The notes beneath the pieces are model-generated. The model was not told the origin of the DNA, searched no databases, and was given only the letters and a program-made list of their open reading frames with translations. A DNA stretch of 64,000 nt. Source: Guadua angustifolia (taxonomy: Eukaryota > Streptophyta > Magnoliopsida > Poales > Poaceae). Positions 1 through 12,253 of the stretch are shown piece after piece. Position numbers and translations under genes: made by a program. Position 1 is the first letter of the stretch; each line of letters opens with the position of its first letter. The stretch covers positions 16,272,463 to 16,336,462 of the forward strand of contig CM070514.1 in NCBI GenBank assembly GCA_036346375.1. Direction: 5' to 3'.

Positions 1-1266
1 CTAATCAATGACCCAGATTGTTGTTGGGACATTCTATTTTCCATTACGAAATGGACAGAACCAAATAGCCCCAGTACTTATCTAGACAAAATCAACAGTA
101 GATCAACTTGGTATTTCATCTTAAACATAAAAGTGAGAAAAAAAAACACTGAATCATGATGCCATGGTACCTTCATGATGAGCTTCTATGAAATGAGTTC
201 TCATGGATATTAGAAACCTTAAGTGTCCTGCATTTGATTAAAAAAACATTAGCAGCTAGACAGCCACAACAAATACAGGGAAAAACATTTTGTACAGATG
301 AACCTTGAGAGTATGGGAGTTAGTTACTTGAATAATTGCATTGATGCTTTGGAGCCCAAGGTGATTTGCAGAAGGCATGGAAGCATTTAATGATGACCCA
401 TTACAATTTGATGCATTGCCTTGGTTATCATTGATTGTAGACTTGGCAAGAAAAGTGCTTTCCACTATCTTTTTCATTTACAAGACTAGTTATTGGCTCC
501 TCTAGATAAGAAAATACAAGAGGTCTGTAGCCAAGGTGCATCTGCAGCTTATGTCATGTAAATAAATCCATCCAAAATGGAAATTTAGTAGATGTCCCAA
601 TCGAGATAAGCATTGATCAAGCTACACATGCATACATTATACCACGAAGGATCTGGCATAACTAAGTAGTAAAGTAGCAGCCAATATTTGCTAATTATTA
701 TGTACCTCTAGAAGCACAATATGTACAGTGAGTGATATTTACAGACCTTCCAAGACTGTACATTGATTTACATAAAGCAATTTACCTTCCAAGACCTTGA
801 ATGACTTCTGGAGAGGCACTAAACCTTTTCTTTGGTGGAGCCTCTAAAAAAAGGTTGGACTTTGAACTATAGCCATAAATTACTCAAGATTAGACAATAT
901 TTCCTTCAAATATGCAAATCAGTATATAGGATATGATAACATGTCTTACCAAAAGTAGGGGACTTTGAACATTCGCTTTGCTATTGCACTTTGATTTGTT
1001 GGACAAGGGAGTATATAATTCACAAAAAAATTCCACAACAATTGTAGAAAATTCTAACAACCATAGAGTCTCCATCACAAGTTCATTATAGATCCACGTC
1101 ACACAACCATCCATATATATATAGTCTCCATCACAAATCCACATGACGCAACCATAGTCTCCATTACAAATTCACAAAATCCACATCACAACCAAACAAG
1201 TTCATCATATCACAATCGCACACACATGCCACAAGTTTACCTCACAAATTCAAATTTAACTAGGTA
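1..1266. other. Left edge, non-coding part of CACTA-A
   Basis: AT-rich sequence beyond the last recognisable exon of the minus-strand CACTA-A second gene. I see no convincing coding region, no CACTA terminus and none of the subterminal GTCGGT/GATGAAAAT repeats found at the right end of CACTA-A, so the left terminus of that element should lie outside the window. A stretch at 1040-1210 repeats the phrase 'ccatcacaa(a/g)tt/atcca(ca/tg)tcac' several times in degenerate form. Confidence 0.4.
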
Positions 1267-3600
1267 AGTGTGGAAGTCCTGGCCGTTACCCGCATCGCTG
1301 CCTGAGGTGAAATATTCACCCACTCATGGTGACCCTGAAGTATTACCAATATCACCTCTGGCTTCACGAGGCGGTGGTGGCCCCTGTATAATGTATCTAA
1401 AAGTTTGTAAAAAAATTATCACTATTAATGTAAATAATCAAACATTTGAAATGAAATATACCATATTTGTGGGTAGGAAGAAAAAGGCAGGAGGTAAAGG
1501 AGGTTGAAATGGTGGAAGTGACACAGCCGATCCCAAGTGAGCAGATAAAATATCCTGAAAAGTAAGAACACCAATTTCATGTGCAAATTTTAAGATCTAG
1601 TAACATTAAACAATTCTAAGTGTAAATGGCTACATCTAAACATTTCATATGTATTTATTTGTATTTACAGCTTGGGGTACTTACTTGAATATGTTGCTGT
1701 TGTGATCTCTGCCATTCAATCCTGTACTGGTCATGTTGTTTCATCCTTTCTTCTGCTTGTCTCAACAGTTCTTCTTGTTGCCTTAGTGTTGCATGTTGTC
1801 GCCTCAACATCTCTTCCTCCTTCCTAACATCACGAGAACTTCGTGAGCTACTTTGAGAAGAATGAGACGACCTCGCCTCGGCTAAGGCTTCACTGGAATC
1901 AACGATCCTGTTGAACATAAAAAATATGCCATGTTTCTTGCCACCACCACTCGAGTACAAAGCAACCATGTCGATCTCCTCTTTCCTCCAATCATAGTCT
2001 TCCCCGTGACGTTGGACCATCAGTTCTCCATACCGAGCCTACAATATTTGTAATTTAGGAGAAATCTTGAAAATGCATTGAGTTGGTACTTTGAAAATTG
2101 TACTGACCAAATTTTGTGAAACTGTAGCACTACAAAGTTGATCAGGTTGTGTAGGATCAGCTCCGTAGTGGCCCCGAAGATACGTCTCAATAGAGCTTGG
2201 TGCAACTCCACTTTAAGCCTCCTGTAATTCAATGTTCAATTGTGTTAGTGAGTATAATTATAAGATATACCCTAAAGAGACAACTACGATATGACAAACA
2301 TACCATTCGCTTAGCGAGACGAAGATGTCCATCGACGCCATACTGCTAAGTTACCCTAGGGCTCGCTCATGATTGTTCTCTTCGCCCTAGATCGCTTCCA
2401 CGAAGGCGTGCAAGGCCTAGTAGGCACAAAGTGCTCACCAAGTATCAGGACACTTCCTGAGCCAAGACAGGTCCACCTGTAGGTACTCGTCTTCTCGAAG
2501 GTAGATATTCGAAGCACCTAAATTTTTGCTCATATCCTGGTGTTTGAACATCTTGTAGTACGTACACACTACTTGGATACGAGCATTGGACATCATGTCC
2601 TTCACCACCCTTATGGCAGCATTCTCAAAAACATACTTTGCCTTAGCTGCCAATGACTGCTCTTGCCCATCAGGAAAATGATACCTCAACTAATTGTGGA
2701 AACACAATATTATCAAACATCTTTATTCCAAAACTAACAATGTACAAGAAAAGTGAGAATTAAGAATACTACCCAGAAATCTGCCCACACCCGCACGGCA
2801 ATAGTGCCGTGCTAACCATCTGTAGCCAACTTGTAGTGCTCCCACTTCACTGTCGGTTGAGAAACACCGCCCACCAAGACCAACCCTGGATAGTGGTACT
2901 GACAAAGACTTCCCAAGGTAGCATTAACGGGTCGCAACCGGTTTCTTCATTCCCACATAAGATCAACCCATTGCCTGCAAATTACAAGTTTGTTGTTATA
3001 CAAAATGAGTAATCATAAAATGATAACAAAATTTACATCACTTACTCACCATTCACCATGTGGCACAATCTGTCTCCAAACCCAAAGGTCTGTTGGAACC
3101 TCATTGATCTGGTTAGACCCTCTAAATGTAAACACAGGTGCAACACCTTCTCCGTCCCCTTCATCTTCCCCATCCCCCATCTCCTGTTCAGCTCCATCTC
3201 CATCATCCCCTGTCTCTTGGCCAGCTCCATCCCCATCATCCCCTATCTCCTGTCCAGCTCCATCCTCACCATCCCTTGTCTCCTGGCCAGCTCCATCCCC
3301 ATCATTCCCTGCCTCCTACTCCATAGCAAAGAAATAAGATGTGACATTCATGTTATACATGAGCATAATATTAGAAAAAAATATAACATTACCTCCTCTA
3401 TTCGAGCCTCTACTGGTGGAACAACCTCGTTTTGAGCCTCCTCAAGGCATCTCTCAAGCGCGACTACTGATTTCACCGAGAGCTACAAATTATAAAGATA
3501 GAACCTCCCATCAACCTTGGCCCTTCAAGATGAAGAGTCATCTTTATTCTTTCCTTTGAGAGGAACTTATCACGATGTGAGTAAACGACCTCATCCTGCA
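1267..3600 (-). pseudogene. CACTA-A second gene, Transposase_24 (Ptta/En/Spm)-like, multi-exon
   Basis: The clearest exon is 2038-1685. It encodes a charged helical stretch beginning ARYGELMVQRHG, followed by an acidic segment and SSGGGKKHG, then a Q/E/R-rich coiled coil; this resembles the Transposase_24 family carried as a second gene by plant En/Spm elements. The exon is framed by an acceptor (TAG at 2039-2041) and a donor (GTAAGTAC at 1677-1684). Another exon near 2220-2100 contains GADPTQPDQLCS, also seen in this family. Small 3' exons with good splice sites lie at about 1555-1470 and 1390-1267. At 3330-3130 the minus strand encodes a low-complexity acidic repeat (units of GDDGDGAGQE). 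The family is thought to be an accessory DNA-binding protein (TNPA-like). The start is not resolved and several exons are out of frame with each other. Confidence 0.6.
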
Positions 3601-3716
3601 TGAAAAATATATCAAGATATTATTAGCAAAAGAAAATGAAATATTTTAAAAAATTGTAATAATAAATGAAGGATATATAATACAATATGTAGGCATACTT
3701 ATTAGAAGTCCTCGTC

Positions 3717-3957
3717 CTAAGGAGGTTCAATGGAAATATTTTGTGCCTTACCACGATGAGGCATGGATCTATGACGATTTTGCAAGCCATTTGAGCCACG
3801 GCGAGAGCGTTTCTTGCTTCGAACATTTTCAACAATAACATCTGTTGTATCGCCAACTATTTCATCAATTCCCAATCCAGTATCAACCTGAAAGGAGCTT
3901 GGCGAACCATCTGCTTGATATGTTTCGTGAACGGTGTTGTCGACATTAATTTCAACA
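3717..3957 (-). pseudogene. C-terminal tail of CACTA-A TNP2 gene, cut off by CACTA-B
   Basis: Reading the minus strand from the CACTA-B insertion point gives an open acidic tail (starting VEINVDNTVHETYQ) that turns basic (KKRSRRGSNG) and ends at a TAG codon at 3717-3719. The piece upstream of the insertion is the DUF4216-like region at 31682-31365. The two parts are now 27 kb apart, so this tail cannot be made from the current gene. That the tail belongs to TNP2 rather than to the start of the second gene is an inference from position and strand. Confidence 0.5.
3955..3957. repeat. CACTA-B target site duplication, left copy (ACA)
   Basis: ACA directly precedes the CACTACTAC terminus at 3958. 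The same three bases follow the opposite terminus at 31348-31350. Three bases is the normal duplication length for CACTA transposition. Confidence 0.8.
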
Positions 3958-4372
3958 CACTACTACAGAAATCGTCATCACAGATTTGTTCAGAACGCCA
4001 TTGTCGAGGGTTGTTCTCGACAATGAAGAAGAGGGAGTGGGACTAGGCGGAAGATCTAAGCCGATGGTAAGCAAGACGCGAGAGATTTTACCTGTGTTCG
4101 GCTCTCCAATGGAGATAATACCCTAGTCCCGCTTTTGTTGTTGGAAGCATTTCGCTCTCGACACAAGAAGCTCTCTTGATCTGACAGGTTCTCTCTCTAT
4201 ATACACCGCCAGGCATCCCCGAGTACGGCCGGGGAGTTGTCAAGCAATGGGCATGTAACGCGGAAGTTGTTGGAGATGGCAGGAAGATCGCCCTATAGCA
4301 CCCGACAAAACACAAGACTACAAAGCAGAGCCGCCCGTTGCAGAGGTGCAGCTGCTACTCACATGCTCCTGG

Positions 4373-5719
4373 TGTTGGGGAACGCGGTATGCTACGCTAG
4401 CACAAATTAAAATTTCTACCGCATAACCAGAAAAGCTACTCGCAAGAAAGGGATCACAGATCGGATTACCACTAGACGCCAGCTGCGGAATCCTTCGCTG
4501 GTGTAGGGATCGCTCGCCGCGGGATCGCCCTCACGCGGATCGCCCTCGCCGTGGATCGCCCTCACGCGGATCGCCCTCGCGCGATCGCCTCGCCACGCCG
4601 CAAAGAGCGCCAGCGCCACCACAAAGAAATTCACACGCCCCGGATGGAACGCTGCGCGGCGCGCAAGCACCGAAGTCGCCAAATAGGGCAAGGAGAGGTG
4701 GAGGCTAGGTTTTGGACGTGAACAACAACATGCACGCCCACCCTTCCCTCTCCTTATATAGCCACGCCGACGAAACCCTAAGTCAGGCCCATCAACGCTA
4801 AGCCCACGAGGTCCATTAATTACGGATCCAATCCGATTAATGCGCCCCACCGCTAAGTGTGTGACCAGAGGTTCAGATGCATTTGGACATAGATTCGAAA
4901 ACCCTTTTTCCAATCCAATAGCCGTAGCGTTCTTGCGAGCATGCCAACTCCCAAACGCATATGATCAAATCTGATAGAACCTTTCAAAAGTACTCATGTA
5001 ATAATCCTTTGCCAAACTATATGAAGATCGAACTCAAGGCGAGAAGTATGTCATCCTTGACGCTCAATCCATCTTCAGATCCGTGATATATTAATAAGTT
5101 GTGATTGACTTTCAATCACGGCATGGCCATGCACTTCCTTAATATATCACACGAGTGGCCTAGACATATATCTCCGTTACAATCGAGTGGCAAATTCCAT
5201 CTTGACCGCCACTTCTCTCTCGCATGTTTCATAGCAAACATGAAAGCTACCTTTATAACTATCCGGTTAGGGAATAGCGCTTGCGGCCCCAAGGTAAACT
5301 ATTACACATGTAGGAATGTGACAATCTCAGTCTAAGGATCATACATCCACTATGTATGAGATGCAATCGATGACACATAAGAATGTAACATTCTCGCAAA
5401 GGTCCCATTGGGTCTATCTAACCCATGTTCTTCATCATGAGTTCACAATGTATTGATGATATCTCCATATCCTATGATCTATGAAACATAATCATCGATC
5501 AATACATGTGCCGATCTATTCATCGTTGTCCTATACGATGATACCCGATCGAGATACTTACGTAATTATATCAATAAGTAGAGAGTTTCATAAGCAAGTC
5601 ACATACTTGTCGATCAATATAATGATATACATTCATTGGACCAATAATCATATTATTATTCATAAGCATAGTCATGTTACAATCATCTCTATGATCGCCT
5701 CAAGGGCATAACACTAACA
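4373..5719 (-). mobile_element. Solo LTR 1, Angela/RIRE1-like copia, reverse orientation
   Basis: On the minus strand it begins TGTTAGTGTTATGCCC and ends CCCCAACA. It is the diverged reverse complement of the two other solo LTRs at 7109-8641 and 45635-47082. The opening 'atgccctagaggc'-type phrase is known from grass copia elements of the Angela lineage. The flanks CCTGG and CCGTG are a possible decayed 5-bp target duplication. There is no internal domain, so it is what remains after recombination between two LTRs. It is shorter and more diverged than the other two and contains a private short tandem repeat at about 4506-4590. Confidence 0.8.
4505..4592. repeat. 15-16 bp GC-rich tandem repeat (GGATCGCCCTC unit)
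   Basis: About six imperfect copies of 'ggatcgccctcacgc' in a row within solo LTR 1. The other two solo LTRs of the family lack this array, so it arose in this copy or its subfamily. Confidence 0.7.
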
Positions 5720-6030
5720 CCGTGCCCACTTGCCTCGCCTCCTCCTTTCTCTCGCAGACCCGTCTGCCCTTCTAGAACCCCTTCCTTTTGCCAGTGGGCT
5801 CGGGTCCATCTTCATGGGTCATTTAATTGCCCGCCAACTAGACGCTTAGTCACGCGATTTCCACAAGAGTCTCGAGTGCTTCGTGACCGAGCCGCCCCTG
5901 CGCGAAGTCTGCTTTTGCCTGCGGTGGTCAAGCTTCTCGCCGCTGTGTGTTGACGGGGAGGTCGCGATGGACTCAATTTCCTCAACAGCTTCGTCGAACT
6001 CTCCCGGTTTTAGTAGGAGAGCGCCTACAC

Positions 6031-6955
6031 CTAGTCATGCCGGGGCATAGCGTGGCTCGTTATGGAGCGCGCCACCATTTGGCTCTTGGCCGAGTGGTAT
6101 CCGTACATGTACGGCAGTCGGCTCATCATGGAGCGCATCTTGAATTGGGTCCGATGACGCTATATCCGGTCATGCTGGCAGTATAGCGTGGCTCGCCATG
6201 GAGCGCGCCACCATTTGGCTTTTGGTCGAGCGGTACCAGACATGTACGGCAATGGCTCATCATGGAGCTGCATTTTGATTTGGGTCCGATGACGCCTATA
6301 TCCGTCATGCTGCAGCATAGCGTGGCTCGCTGCGGAGCGCGCCACCATTTGGCTTTTGGTCGAGTGGTACCAGACATGTACGGCAATGGCTCATCATGGA
6401 GCATACCTTGATTTGGGCCCGATGACGCCTATATCCGGTCATGCTACAGTATAGCGTGGTTTCGCTGGCGAGCGCGCCACCATTTGGCTTTTGGTCGAGT
6501 GGTACCAGACATGTACGGCAATGCTCATCATGGAGCGCATTTTGATTTGGGTCCGATGACGCTTATATCCGGTCATGCCAGCAGTATAGCGTGGCTCGCC
6601 ATGGAGCGCGCCACCATCCGCTCTTGGTCGAGTGGTACCAGACATGTACGGCAATCGGCTCATGGAGCGCATCTTGATTTGGGTCCGATGACGCCTATAT
6701 CCGGTCATGCCAGCAGTATAGCGTGGTTTCGCATGCGGAGCGCGCCACCATTTGCTTTTTGGTCGAGCGGTACCGCACATGTACGGCAACGGCCATCATG
6801 GAGCGCATCTTGATTTGGGTCCGATGACGCTTATACCGGTCATGCTAAAGGTATAGCGTGACTCGCTGCGGAGCGCGCCACCATTTGGCTTTTGGTCGAG
6901 TGGTACCCGACATGTACGGCAATGGCTCATCATGGAGCTGCATTTTGATTTGGGT
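6031..6955. repeat. 134-bp tandem repeat array in the Tat1 3' untranslated region
   Basis: Seven direct copies with a period close to 134 bp. The shared core runs from 'catagcgtgg' through 'gcgcgccaccattt', 'gagtggtacc', 'catgtacggc' and 'gggtccgatgacgc'. Copies start near 6031, 6167, 6301, 6434, 6568, 6699 and 6837 and differ by scattered substitutions and 1-3 bp indels. The array lies between the antisense gene and the 3' LTR on the element's coding strand. Tat/Ogre elements are known to carry variable tandem repeats in this position. Open frames within it on either strand are products of the periodicity and not genes. Confidence 0.9.
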
Positions 6956-7108
6956 CCCCAATGTTTGGCTCCGCTCTTCGCAGCATCCAAAGTAACGATC
7001 CAAAGATGGGACGCGTGGCGGGGCGCAGGCCAAATCTGGGCAAGTCGCACCCCGGTCAAACTTAGTAGCGACGGCCCTAACTCCGCCGGGAATTGTTGCC
7101 CTTTATAG

Positions 7109-8641
7109 TGTTAGTGATATGCCCTAGAGGCGATCATGTGAGATGATTGTATCATGCGTCTATGTTCATGTACTTATCACTTCCATGAATAAATGTCACC
7201 CTTTGTTCATTGAGTATGACTTAATTGTGAAACACATTGGTTATATGATATTATTCTAAAACGATCCTCGGTTACATATCATTATGTGGGACAATAGTGA
7301 TTTGACCAAAGACATGTATTGATTGATGGTAATGTTTCACATACCATAGATATGGAGATATCAAATCAATAATGTGGGCACATGTTAAAGAACATGGGGT
7401 TGGATAGACCCACCCGAGACACCGATGAGATTGTTATCTTAGAAGTGCCATCGGTATAGTCTCGAGTGGTATACCTATACGATCCTTTGACCCGAGATCC
7501 TTATTGATTCTCAAGATGTGTAATTGTATACTTTGAGGCTATCAAACGCTTCTCCGTAACAAGGAGTTATAAAGTTAGCTTACGGGTATGCCATGAAACA
7601 TGACGGAGATATAAGAGATCAAGATGGAATTTGCCCTCCTTGATAACGGAGAGATATCTCCGCCCCTCGTGTGGATGGATATGAAAAGTGCATGGCTATG
7701 CCAAAGTGATTAAAGTGTTAATCACTTAATTATATCCATTACATTGACGAGTGAATGGGTCGAGCTATCACAAGGATGGCACGATCTTGCCTTGAGCTTG
7801 ACCGGTATCGCGGGCAAAAGGATTGGTATATAAGTATATCAAGGTTCACCGATACGATCACTCGGTATTCGGGGACAACATGTCCTGCTAGGAACCATCA
7901 TTGTCCGATGGTCTCGAAAAGAGGTTTCAGGTTATGGCCGCTTATGCATGAACCTAACGGGTCACACACTTAACGGGTTGATCATGTCCGATGGATTGGA
8001 TCCATTGGTGGGTTTACGCGATTTGGATCCATCGGCATCTTAATGGACTTTCATCGAGAAGATCCATTAGCGTGAGTCCTAGTGGGCTTCTATCATAGAA
8101 GGCCCATTAGTGCGCTTCTATATAAAGGGGCGTGGGGCATGCAGAAGGAGGCTCTCCCTACCACGAAACCCCAGCCGTCGACCCCTACCCTCGCCAGAAA
8201 CCCTAGCCGCTATGCTGCTGGTGCTAGCACACTAGCGCACGCTGCTCCACCCTCGACTTGTGGATACCGAGAGGCGCCTGCTGTTCGCTCCTCGGCCGAC
8301 GGCGATCGGTTTCACCTTCCAACCTCGCTGCAGCACATCTACATCCACAAGGCTGCACACCGCCAAGCGAGGAGACGCTGGGACTCCAAAGAACCACTCC
8401 ATGCGAGCACTGGCGGTCCGAGACTACTCGGAAAGCACTCGGTGATCTCGCAAGCACTCTCGCGGGCGAAAATGAATATGTTCGACCACGCATAAGGCTT
8501 CGAGCACGCGAGGCTTCACCCACTCTACTCACGCTAACGTGCTCCAAGGGTAATGCTCCATGATCTTTGACTCGCTTGTATCCTCGTTGAATGCGAGAAA
8601 ATTTTGTTTTCGCCAGTGTAGCATACGCTGCTTCTCCAACA
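7109..8641 (+). mobile_element. Solo LTR 2, Angela/RIRE1-like copia, with perfect target duplication
   Basis: Starts TGTTAGTGATATGCCC and ends CTTCTCCAACA. It is flanked by the identical 5-bp repeat TATAG (7104-7108 and 8642-8646). Its 1533-bp length is near the LTR length I recall for RIRE1 of Oryza. There is no internal region, so it is a solo LTR formed by LTR-LTR recombination. It lies inside Tat1, just after the tandem array. Several open frames between 8080 and 8560 are LTR sequence and not genes. Confidence 0.9.
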
Positions 8642-9012
8642 TATAGTCCCTCAGGCCGCGCCAGATTAACCCCTTCGCTTCCACGCCTCGCCTCTTCCTC
8701 CGTAAACCCATCGCCCTTCCCGCAAGCTCCGCATTAGGTTAGCCGCCGCCGCTTCTTGAGTCACCACTTTGGCCCCAGAAACACCGAACCCGCCTCAGTC
8801 CTCGCGCGCTGCCCCCGGCCCACGATTGGGTCCCTTCCACGCTGACGGAGGGGCATTTGGATGCGATGGTCACCATGGGGGTGATGCCGTCGGCGACTCT
8901 GATCAACGCCCGCCCGGCCTGCTGTGAGTTCTACCCGACCCCTCGCTGCGAGGAAATCATAGTCTTCGAATCCTTCTTTCAATGATTTGGGCTTCCTACG
9001 GTAGCTTCTTCC

Positions 9013-11360
9013 ATGGCTTCTTTCCTACTACGGAGTCGAATTGGTCCACCCGAATCCCAACTCCATCCTTCACATCGCCGTCTTTCATCCATCATGAGGC
9101 GATCTTGGGATTTGCCCAAGATTTCAACCTTTTTCCGCCACCTTTTTTTCTCAAGCCCTTTCCGAAAGGTGAGTTCGCTTAAGGTGGTTAGCGCCGGCCA
9201 CCGAGGGACGGGCGAGGAAGATCTATTTCGCCATCCCCTTCAGGACCTCAAACAAGGGGTGGCACCGCGAGTGGTTCTACTACGCCAACCTCGAGCCCTG
9301 CCTTCCGTCCTTCTCTGGAGAGCCCCCGAGAGTGTCCCCTTCTTGGACCGCGGTTCCTCCCGAGCACGAGATGGGGCAGGTGAATGAACTCCTCACCCTG
9401 ATCTCCGGCTTAAAAGAGGCGGGATTGACTGGCGTTGGGATCCTTTCCAACTTCGCCGTCTGCCGGGTGCAGCCCATTAAGGAGCGAGTATTCTTGGGGT
9501 ACGAGTACCGGGAGGACGACCCGACGCGGGAGGTTGCCGAGGCCATCGATCGGGAGTTACTCGTGATCCGAATGAGGGACCTCCTGGCTCCGGATGTCAC
9601 AATCCTCCCGCCCCACACTCCGAGCGCCTTTTGCTTGGCGAATCCGCCGCCTACGGTGAGCGCATGCCTCAGACGTTTCTCCGCTGCCTCGCCGCCCGAC
9701 CGCTAATCGGTTCGCTCCCTTGGTTTGTCGCAGATCGGGTGGCTTTTTCTCGATCCCCGCCGCTCAAGACTCTCTTCTTGCCAGGTGTCCCGCAAAACGC
9801 TCCGCCGAGCGCCAAAAGGAAGGAGCTTGCCTCCGAGGAGTTGCCGAGCGGGGTCGCCGCCACCACGCCCGCAGTCCGCCCACCCGAGGCCATTGGGGCG
9901 ACATCAAGTCGCCGCCCGGCCGCCCGTAACCTGGCAGCTCGACCTGCCCCCGAGCGGTTCGCCACTCGAAAGGGTCGAAGCGAAGATAAGGAGATCGAAC
10001 AGTTGGTTTCTACTTTTCCCCTTTGCTTCTCTTCCTTGTCACATGCTCAAGTTGTTTCTTGGCTGTCGGCGCAAGGATGGGAATCTCAAGGCCCTTCCCG
10101 CCACACTCCTCAAGCGAGTGAGCGAAGGAGAAAACATTCCGCCGCCAAATCCGGAGTCTGGCGGTGGCGATTCTGCGTCGGGGCAAGCCGACGCTGGCTT
10201 GCCAGTGCCCGCCGAGTCCGACAATTCCAGGGCAACCACTCCCCAAATGGGCTGCCGGGCCGGTCGATATTCGCCCCTTGCCACCAGGAGGAGATCCCGA
10301 CAGCCCTCACCGCCCAGCCCCAACCTTCCCCCCGGATCTTCTTTCGCCATGAGGACAAATGGAAGGCTTTCGGTGAGGGGGACGAGAAGCTGAGAGAGGA
10401 ACTTTACCTGAACGCTATCAGGGGCGCCAAGCTGGTCTAGGTGAGCTGTCGGCCTTTCCTTATGTCTACCACGAGCGGCATACATCACTCATTTTCTGGT
10501 GTTCTTCCAGGCGCTGGGGGAACGCTCCGAGGAGAGGGACGCGCTCCTCAAGGAAATACTTCCCAAGGTGAGGAGTACGAGAGTACGGTTAACTTGAGCG
10601 CGTGTCCAGCATGAGGGCGAGGCTAAGCGGCCGGAGCTTTGGACCCAAGTCCAAGCCTTGACTGAGTCAATCCAAGGTGAGTGCTTTATCTTCCTTCTGG
10701 TTCACCGACTGGCTCCTCATTGTCCCCCGACCTTGCCTTTTGGTTTCAAAGCTTCCGCGATCGCACCCCTGTCGCGCTGTAAGACTCGAAGTCTCGACAC
10801 GGGCCCACAACTCTAGGGTCGCACGGAGTTGGAGAGCATTCATCGTGAACAAATCCAACCGCTGAAGGACTCAAGCTCGGCCCTAGCCGACAACGCCTGA
10901 CCGCCGCAGAACTGGAAGGTGCTTATCTCCTCACTCAAGACCGTGTCCCCTGCTAGTAATGTTTCTCATGACGATCCCGGGGTATGCAAAGGGTCAAGAA
11001 GGAGTCTGAGGAGCAAGTTGACGCCTCAAGAGGGAGGTGAGAGTTGCTCATGAGATTCACGGCAAGTTTCGTGACTCCATCAAAGGGATGGCCGAGTTCC
11101 CGCGCCTGGAGGAGCTGAACTAAGCGGCGATGACGAGGCTCTTCGTTATCGACGGTCCCGAAGGCTCAGGCCCATATCCAGAGACGCCGATGACAAGCGC
11201 CACCTGTGTTAGCCATCGTGAAGTCACTCTATCCCGGTGGAGCTAGAGATCATTAAGGAGGGCTTTACTGCATCGGCCGACGATGATCAAGCTGCCCCCT
11301 TTTGAAGAAGTCCAGAGCGTGGCCTCCTCTTTGGTGGAGAATTTAGAGTTGGACCCTTGA
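9013..11360 (+). pseudogene. Tat1 antisense extra gene (putative gypsy-type transposon protein, Transposase_28-like)
   Basis: Plus-strand gene convergent with pol. The conserved core at about 9199-9653 contains FRTSNKGWHREWFYYANLEP, followed by a helical region resembling the plant 'putative gypsy type transposon' family (Transposase_28, PF04195). Introns are visible: donor GTGAGC near 9655 with acceptor TTTGTCGCAG at 9724-9733, and donor GTGAGC after 10440 with an acceptor near 10510. Downstream exons encode a charged coiled-coil (for example RSEERDALLKEILPK) and the gene ends in SSLVENLELDP before a TGA at 11358-11360. The exon end near 10438 reads TAG where CAG before the donor is expected. 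The function of this Tat gene is unknown. The 5' part (9013-9198) is frameshifted and the start is unclear. Confidence 0.65.
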
Positions 11361-12253
11361 CTAATGTTGACTTGAACTTGTAATGATTACTTTTCTCCCG
11401 ACGCAGCATTATTGGTCATGAGCGCCTCACCGCGTCTCGAGAGGATTATTTCTGCGCCATGCCTCATTGCACCTCGCTCACCCGACGCTAGTGGGTTTTA
11501 ATCATCGCCGGTGCCCATGCGCCGTCGAGGCGCTCCAACTTCCCGTAATGGTACGGCTTAGGTCATTGCCTTCAGCTTGTATTTAAGGGCATTACCGCTT
11601 ATCGGTGCGATCGCCCATTCTTCTTGCTTTCACCTTCGCCTTCTCGCTCGATGGCGCCTTCATCAAGCCCGCTGTTCTCGATGGTGAAGGTGCTCCACCT
11701 CTCCCCACCGCTGGTCTTGGCTTTGGGGACGACGACCCCGCCCGGAGGTCACCGAGGAGGAGCTGGGCGGATTACGACCTCATCCTTGCGGAGTTGGCGG
11801 AGGAGGAGGAGGCGCCCACCACGCCGCCTCGAGGTCTTCCTCGAGGTCGCTCGGCTCTTGCCGAGGTCGCCGACGCCCTCGCAAGGGCTCTGCTCGAGCC
11901 CGCCAGGCATGCATGAGGTTTGGATGCTTTTAGGAAGGACTTTTGTGGAAAACATGCGATCGACATAATGTTCGATCTTATGGCAACATATATATACATA
12001 TGAACTATATATGTGAACTATGGCCTTCTGGTTCTATCCGATGTGTGCAATGTCTTTTTGTTTTAGAATTTAGTCATGATTGCTAAGGAAAAAAGCAACA
12101 AATTTTAGTCATGAAAGCAGGGGGTAAACGTTTGCATTCGGACACTGTTAGGTGATTGGTAGCCCCCGACTTACTGCTCACTTGAGTATCAGGTGAGTAG
12201 GAAGTCAAAAGAAAAAACGGCTAGGATTACAACGATATAGTGGAATGCATATT
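11361..12253. other. Region between the convergent antisense and pol genes of Tat1
   Basis: Holds the shared 3' flanks of two convergent genes. A plus-strand open frame at 11605-11916 encodes a proline- and glutamate-rich 103-residue stretch with no recognisable domain; its codon periodicity may be a GC-bias effect. I see nothing else I can support. Confidence 0.4.

Larger units (their letters stand above)
4002..5865 (-). repeat. Tat1 3' LTR (left copy), enlarged by a solo LTR
   Basis: Matches the right LTR in two blocks, 4002-4372 and 5720-5865, sharing for example the segment around 'gagattttacctgtgttcgg' and the terminal 'caactagacgc'. Between the blocks lies an unrelated 1347-bp solo LTR. 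Without that insertion this LTR is about 517 bp, close to the 520 bp of the right copy. Confidence 0.85.

Noticed and set aside
2990..3435. Plus-strand proline/serine-rich protein
   Set aside because: It is the opposite strand of an acidic low-complexity segment of the minus-strand CACTA-A second gene; all plus frames there are open because of the repeat.
5947..7059. Several histidine/arginine-rich proteins on both strands
   Set aside because: They are produced by the 134-bp tandem array, which keeps frames open and repeats the same peptides.
8082..8563. Plus-strand protein of about 130 residues
   Set aside because: Lies wholly inside a solo LTR with a perfect target duplication.
9669..10488. 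Minus-strand arginine-rich frames
   Set aside because: Opposite strand of the GC-rich antisense gene of Tat1; no domain and no matching exon signals.
11605..11968. Small plus-strand gene between the two Tat1 genes
   Set aside because: Two overlapping frames are open at once, codon content reflects GC bias, and no domain is visible; left as part of the intergenic description.
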